DNA of 64,000 bases from positions 1,034,501 to 1,098,500 of the forward strand of contig NZ_CP015418.1 in NCBI RefSeq assembly GCF_001633165.1, written 5' to 3'. The position numbers and the translations under genes are program-made. The notes beneath the pieces are model-generated. The model was not told the DNA's origin. It was given only the letters and a program-made list of their open reading frames with translations, and did not search any database. Of the stretch, positions 61,367 through 64,000 are shown piece by piece; the first letter of the stretch is position 1; each line of letters starts with the position of its first letter. Source of the DNA: Rhodovulum sulfidophilum DSM 1374 (GTDB taxonomy: Bacteria > Pseudomonadota > Alphaproteobacteria > Rhodobacterales > Rhodobacteraceae).

Positions 61367-61882
61367 ATGAAGCCAGCCAGATACGACCGGGAAGCCCATG
61401 ACGACCTGCAATCGGATGGTCTGCAATCCCCGGACGCGCCCCGCTTCGGAACCTGTTCCGGCGACGGGGCCGAGCAGATGCACGATCACGGCCACGGCCA
61501 TGGGGGACGGCACCGACATGGCCAGACCCGGGGGCATGACCATCCGCATGGCGAATGCCGTCATGCCGCCGGTCAGCCCTGCAGCAATCCCAATGGTCGT
61601 CCGGACGATTGCGTGGCCGGGCCCGATGCCTGTCCGCTGGCGCTGGCCGACGAGGGGGTCTGGCTGCGGGTGGTGGCGCTGCGTCCCGGACGGGGCGTGC
61701 ATCACCGGCTGATCGATCTTGGCCTGACCGTGGGGGCCCGGGTGCGCATCCTGCAGCGGGGCGGCGGTTGCCCGATGCTGATCGGGCTGGGCGATGCGAG
61801 GCTGGCACTGGGACAGGGGCTGGCGGGCAAGATCATGGTCACGCCAGCCAATGAAGATCCGCAAGACGAAAGAGACTTTTGA
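61367..61882 (+). CDS. feoA: FeoA-domain protein with His-rich N-terminus
   Basis: 171 residues. The last ~75 form a FeoA (SH3-like) domain: WLRVVALRPGRGVHHRLIDLGLTVGARVRILQRGGGCPMLIGLGDARLALGQGLAGKIMV. Before it is a His-rich stretch (HDHGHGHGGRHRHGQ with more His) and several Cys (CRHAAGQPC, CVAGPDACPL) that could bind metal. FeoA regulates or assists the FeoB transporter. Start 61367 has AAAGG upstream; an ATG ten codons earlier lacks one. Confidence 0.85.
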   Translation: MKPARYDREAHDDLQSDGLQSPDAPRFGTCSGDGAEQMHDHGHGHGGRHRHGQTRGHDHPHGECRHAAGQPCSNPNGRPDDCVAGPDACPLALADEGVWLRVVALRPGRGVHHRLIDLGLTVGARVRILQRGGGCPMLIGLGDARLALGQGLAGKIMVTPANEDPQDERDF

Positions 61883-61883
61883 G

Positions 61884-62117
61884 ATGGACAGCATTCTGCC
61901 GACGACCGGGACGACGGCCCGGGTCAAGGGATATGCGCGCGGCGATCGGGCCGGGCGCGAACGCCTTCTGACCATGGGGCTGACCCCGGGCACCGAACTC
62001 ACCGTGACCAGGGTTGCCCCGATGGGCGACCCGATCGAGATCCACGTCCGCGGCTTTGCGCTGTCGCTGCGCAAGGACGAATTCGCGCTGCTCACGCTGG
62101 AGGCTGCCGACCAATGA
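61884..62117 (+). CDS. feoA: FeoA, second copy
   Basis: 77 residues of plain FeoA type: TTARVKGYARGDRAGRERLLTMGLTPGTELTVTRVAPMGDPIEIHVRGFALSLRKDEFALLTL. ATG at 61884 follows the first feoA stop by one base, and its own stop overlaps the feoB start (ATGA), so all three are one operon. Two FeoA proteins before FeoB is a known arrangement. An upstream ATG in frame is inside the first feoA and unlikely. Confidence 0.93.
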   Translation: MDSILPTTGTTARVKGYARGDRAGRERLLTMGLTPGTELTVTRVAPMGDPIEIHVRGFALSLRKDEFALLTLEAADQ

Positions 62118-64000
62118 GCTCGTTCACAATTGCCACCGCAGGCAACCCGAACTGCGGCAAGACCACCCTTTTCAATGCCCTGACCGGCTCGCGGCAGCGG
62201 GTCGGGAACTGGGCTGGCGTCACCGTCGACCGCAAGGAGGGCGTCTTCACCCACAAGGGCGCCGAGGTCGCCGTGGTCGACCTGCCCGGGACCTATTCGC
62301 TGGGCAGCATCTCGGAAACCGGGCTCGATGAGTCGATCGCCCGCGACTACATCCTGTCGGGCGAGCCCGATCTGGTGATCAATATCGTCGATGCCTCGAA
62401 CCTCGAGCGCAACCTCTACCTGACCGCGCAGCTGGTCGAGATGCGGGTGCCGACGATCCTCGCGCTGAACATGATGGACATGGCCGAGGAGAACGGCCTG
62501 AGGATCGATCCGGCGGCGCTGGCCAAGCGGCTGGGCTGTCCGGTGGTGCCGCTGGTCGCCTCCCGCAAGAAGGGCGTCGAGGCGCTGAAGGACGCCATCG
62601 TCGCGGCCGCCGCCGCGCCAAAGCCGCCCACGGCCACCGTCACCCATCCCTCTGCGGTCGAGGAGGCGCTGACCGGGCTTGCCCCCGCGACTGCGCCGGT
62701 CGCGGCCGACAAGGGCGTCGATCCGCGCTGGCTGGCGGTCAAGCTGCTTGACGGCGATGCGGCGGCGCAGGCCATGGTGCCGCCCGCGCTGGCGGCCGAG
62801 GCCGAGGCGGCGCGGCTGAAGGTCGAGGACCTGCTCGACGAGGATATCGACATCCTGCTGGCCGATTCCCGCTACGGCTTCGCCAACGGGCTGGCACGCA
62901 GCGCGGTGCGCCGCACCGGCCGGATCTCGCGCAGCCTCTCGGACCGGATCGACACGGTGGTGCTGAACCGGGTGCTGGGCATCCCGATCTTCCTCTTGAT
63001 CATGTATGTGATGTTCCTCTTCGCGATCAATTTCGCGAGCGCGTTCATCGACTTCTTCGACATTCTGGCGGGCACGCTGCTGGTCGACTGGCCGTCCGAG
63101 GTGATGGCGGATATCGGCGCGCCGGCCTGGGCCATCGCGGTGCTGCCGGGCGGGGTCGGCGCCGGTATCCAGACCGTGGCGACCTTCATCCCGGTGATCG
63201 GCTTTTTGTTCCTGTTCCTGACCTTCCTCGAGGATTCGGGCTACATGGCGCGGGCGGCCTTCGTGATGGACCGCTCGATGCGCGCCATCGGCCTTCCGGG
63301 CAAGTCCTTCATCCCGATGATCCTGGGCTTCGGCTGCACCGTTCCGGCGGTGATGGCGACCCGCACGCTCGACAACCGGCGCGACCGGATCATGACGGTG
63401 ATGATGTCCCCCTTCATGTCCTGCGGCGCACGGCTTCCGGTCTATGCGCTCTTCGCTGCGGCCTTCTTCCCCATGGGCGGGCAGAACATCGTCTTCCTGC
63501 TTTACGTGATCGGCATCCTCGCCGCGATCCTGACCGGGCTGGTGCTGAAGAACACCCTGCTGCGCGGCACCACCTCGCCGCTGATCATGGAGCTGCCGCC
63601 CTATCACATCCCGACCCTGAAATCGGTGCTGCGCACCAGCTGGGACCGGCTCAAGGCATTCCTGTTCAAGGCCGGCAAGATGATCGTCGCGGTGGTCGTG
63701 GTGCTGGGCTTCCTCAATTCGCTGGGCACCGATGGCAGCTTCGGCAACGAGGATACCGATGCCTCGGTCCTGTCCTCGATCGGCAAGGGCATCACCCCCG
63801 TGGTCGAGCCCATGGGCCTGCGTGAGGAAAACTGGCCCGCCACGGTGGGGCTCTTCACCGGGATCTTCGCCAAGGAGGCCGTCGTCGGGACGCTGAACGC
63901 GCTTTACGGCCAGATGGCCGATGAGGGCGAGGCGGACGAGCCCTTCAGCGTGATGGCCGGGATCGGCGAGGCGCTGGCCTCGGTTCCCGCCAATATCGCC
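62114..64000 (+). CDS. feoB: Ferrous iron transporter FeoB (continues beyond the window)
   Basis: 629 codons lie in the window. The N-terminal G-domain has G1 GNPNCGKTT, switch NWAGVTVDRKEG, G3 DLPGTYSLG and G4 NMMD; then come the helical GDI-like region (VEDLLDEDIDILLADSRYGF) and the polytopic part, with Gate motifs GFGCTVPAVMATRTLDNRRDR and MSPFMSCGARLPVYALFAAAFF. It moves Fe2+ through the inner membrane. Expression is probably driven by low oxygen through the FNR box. The C-terminus is outside the window. Confidence 0.97.
   Translation, partial: MSSFTIATAGNPNCGKTTLFNALTGSRQRVGNWAGVTVDRKEGVFTHKGAEVAVVDLPGTYSLGSISETGLDESIARDYILSGEPDLVINIVDASNLERNLYLTAQLVEMRVPTILALNMMDMAEENGLRIDPAALAKRLGCPVVPLVASRKKGVEALKDAIVAAAAAPKPPTATVTHPSAVEEALTGLAPATAPVAADKGVDPRWLAVKLLDGDAAAQAMVPPALAAEAEAARLKVEDLLDEDIDILLADSRYGFANGLARSAVRRTGRISRSLSDRIDTVVLNRVLGIPIFLLIMYVMFLFAINFASAFIDFFDILAGTLLVDWPSEVMADIGAPAWAIAVLPGGVGAGIQTVATFIPVIGFLFLFLTFLEDSGYMARAAFVMDRSMRAIGLPGKSFIPMILGFGCTVPAVMATRTLDNRRDRIMTVMMSPFMSCGARLPVYALFAAAFFPMGGQNIVFLLYVIGILAAILTGLVLKNTLLRGTTSPLIMELPPYHIPTLKSVLRTSWDRLKAFLFKAGKMIVAVVVVLGFLNSLGTDGSFGNEDTDASVLSSIGKGITPVVEPMGLREENWPATVGLFTGIFAKEAVVGTLNALYGQMADEGEADEPFSVMAGIGEALASVPANIA

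Noticed and set aside
61794..61883. Longer start for the second FeoA
   Set aside because: The added residues lie inside the first feoA and do not resemble FeoA sequence.

Overview
The window looks like a chromosome segment of a high-GC alphaproteobacterium of the Rhodobacterales/Rhodobacteraceae type. This rests on the leuS-lptE pair, a Rhodobacter-type porin, many ATGA/GTGA gene overlaps, a perfect FNR-type box in front of feo genes and a DUF6525-like small protein. I cannot name the species from sequence alone. I saw no rRNA, tRNA, CRISPR array or insertion sequence.

Region 1 (1-12,500) is housekeeping and stress functions. It holds lptE (partial), leuS, a DUF3576 lipoprotein, a porin, a TPR-sulfotransferase, yggS, a COG0523 (CobW/ZagA-like) GTPase behind a Zur-like box, and a MarR-MFS-HlyD efflux operon with a clear palindromic operator. 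Region 2 (12,500-26,450) is catabolic. It holds an ALDH7-type aminoadipate-semialdehyde/piperideine-6-carboxylate dehydrogenase, an Lrp regulator, VOC and SDR genes, and divergently a peptide/opine-type ABC importer. The importer is operonic with a class V PLP enzyme, a DAO-family oxidase, an ATC-hydrolase-family protein and an M20 amidohydrolase, probably for uptake and breakdown of an unusual amino-acid derivative.

Region 3 (26,500-53,650) is a large surface-polysaccharide locus. It has KpsM/KpsE/KpsT-like export proteins, four glycosyltransferase-like genes (one fused to a methyltransferase), a TPR-LpxL-like acyltransferase fusion, a hexapeptide acetyltransferase, five sulfotransferase-like genes, three stand-alone methyltransferases, and a set best explained as GDP-(6-deoxy-)heptose synthesis: HddA kinase, an HddC-GmhB fusion, Gmd-like dehydratase, reductase and an AGE-fold epimerase/isomerase. 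A short stretch (about 44,000-46,050) is visibly richer in A/T than its surroundings, suggesting recent acquisition.

Region 4 (53,660-61,000) converges on region 3. It is a tightly overlapped five-gene operon: a B12-type radical-SAM protein, a fatty-acyl-AMP ligase (FAAL), a protein made of two cytochrome P450 domains in tandem, an acyl carrier protein and a NodU/CmcH carbamoyltransferase. I know of no described system with this set; it is the best candidate here for a new biosynthetic pathway, perhaps an oxidised acyl chain and/or carbamoyl decoration linked to the neighbouring glycan. Both P450 domains lack the K-helix ExxR motif, and the radical-SAM protein has Asp in place of the middle cluster cysteine.

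Region 5 (61,000-64,000) is ferrous iron uptake: two feoA genes (one with a His-rich N-terminus) and feoB, which runs off the window.
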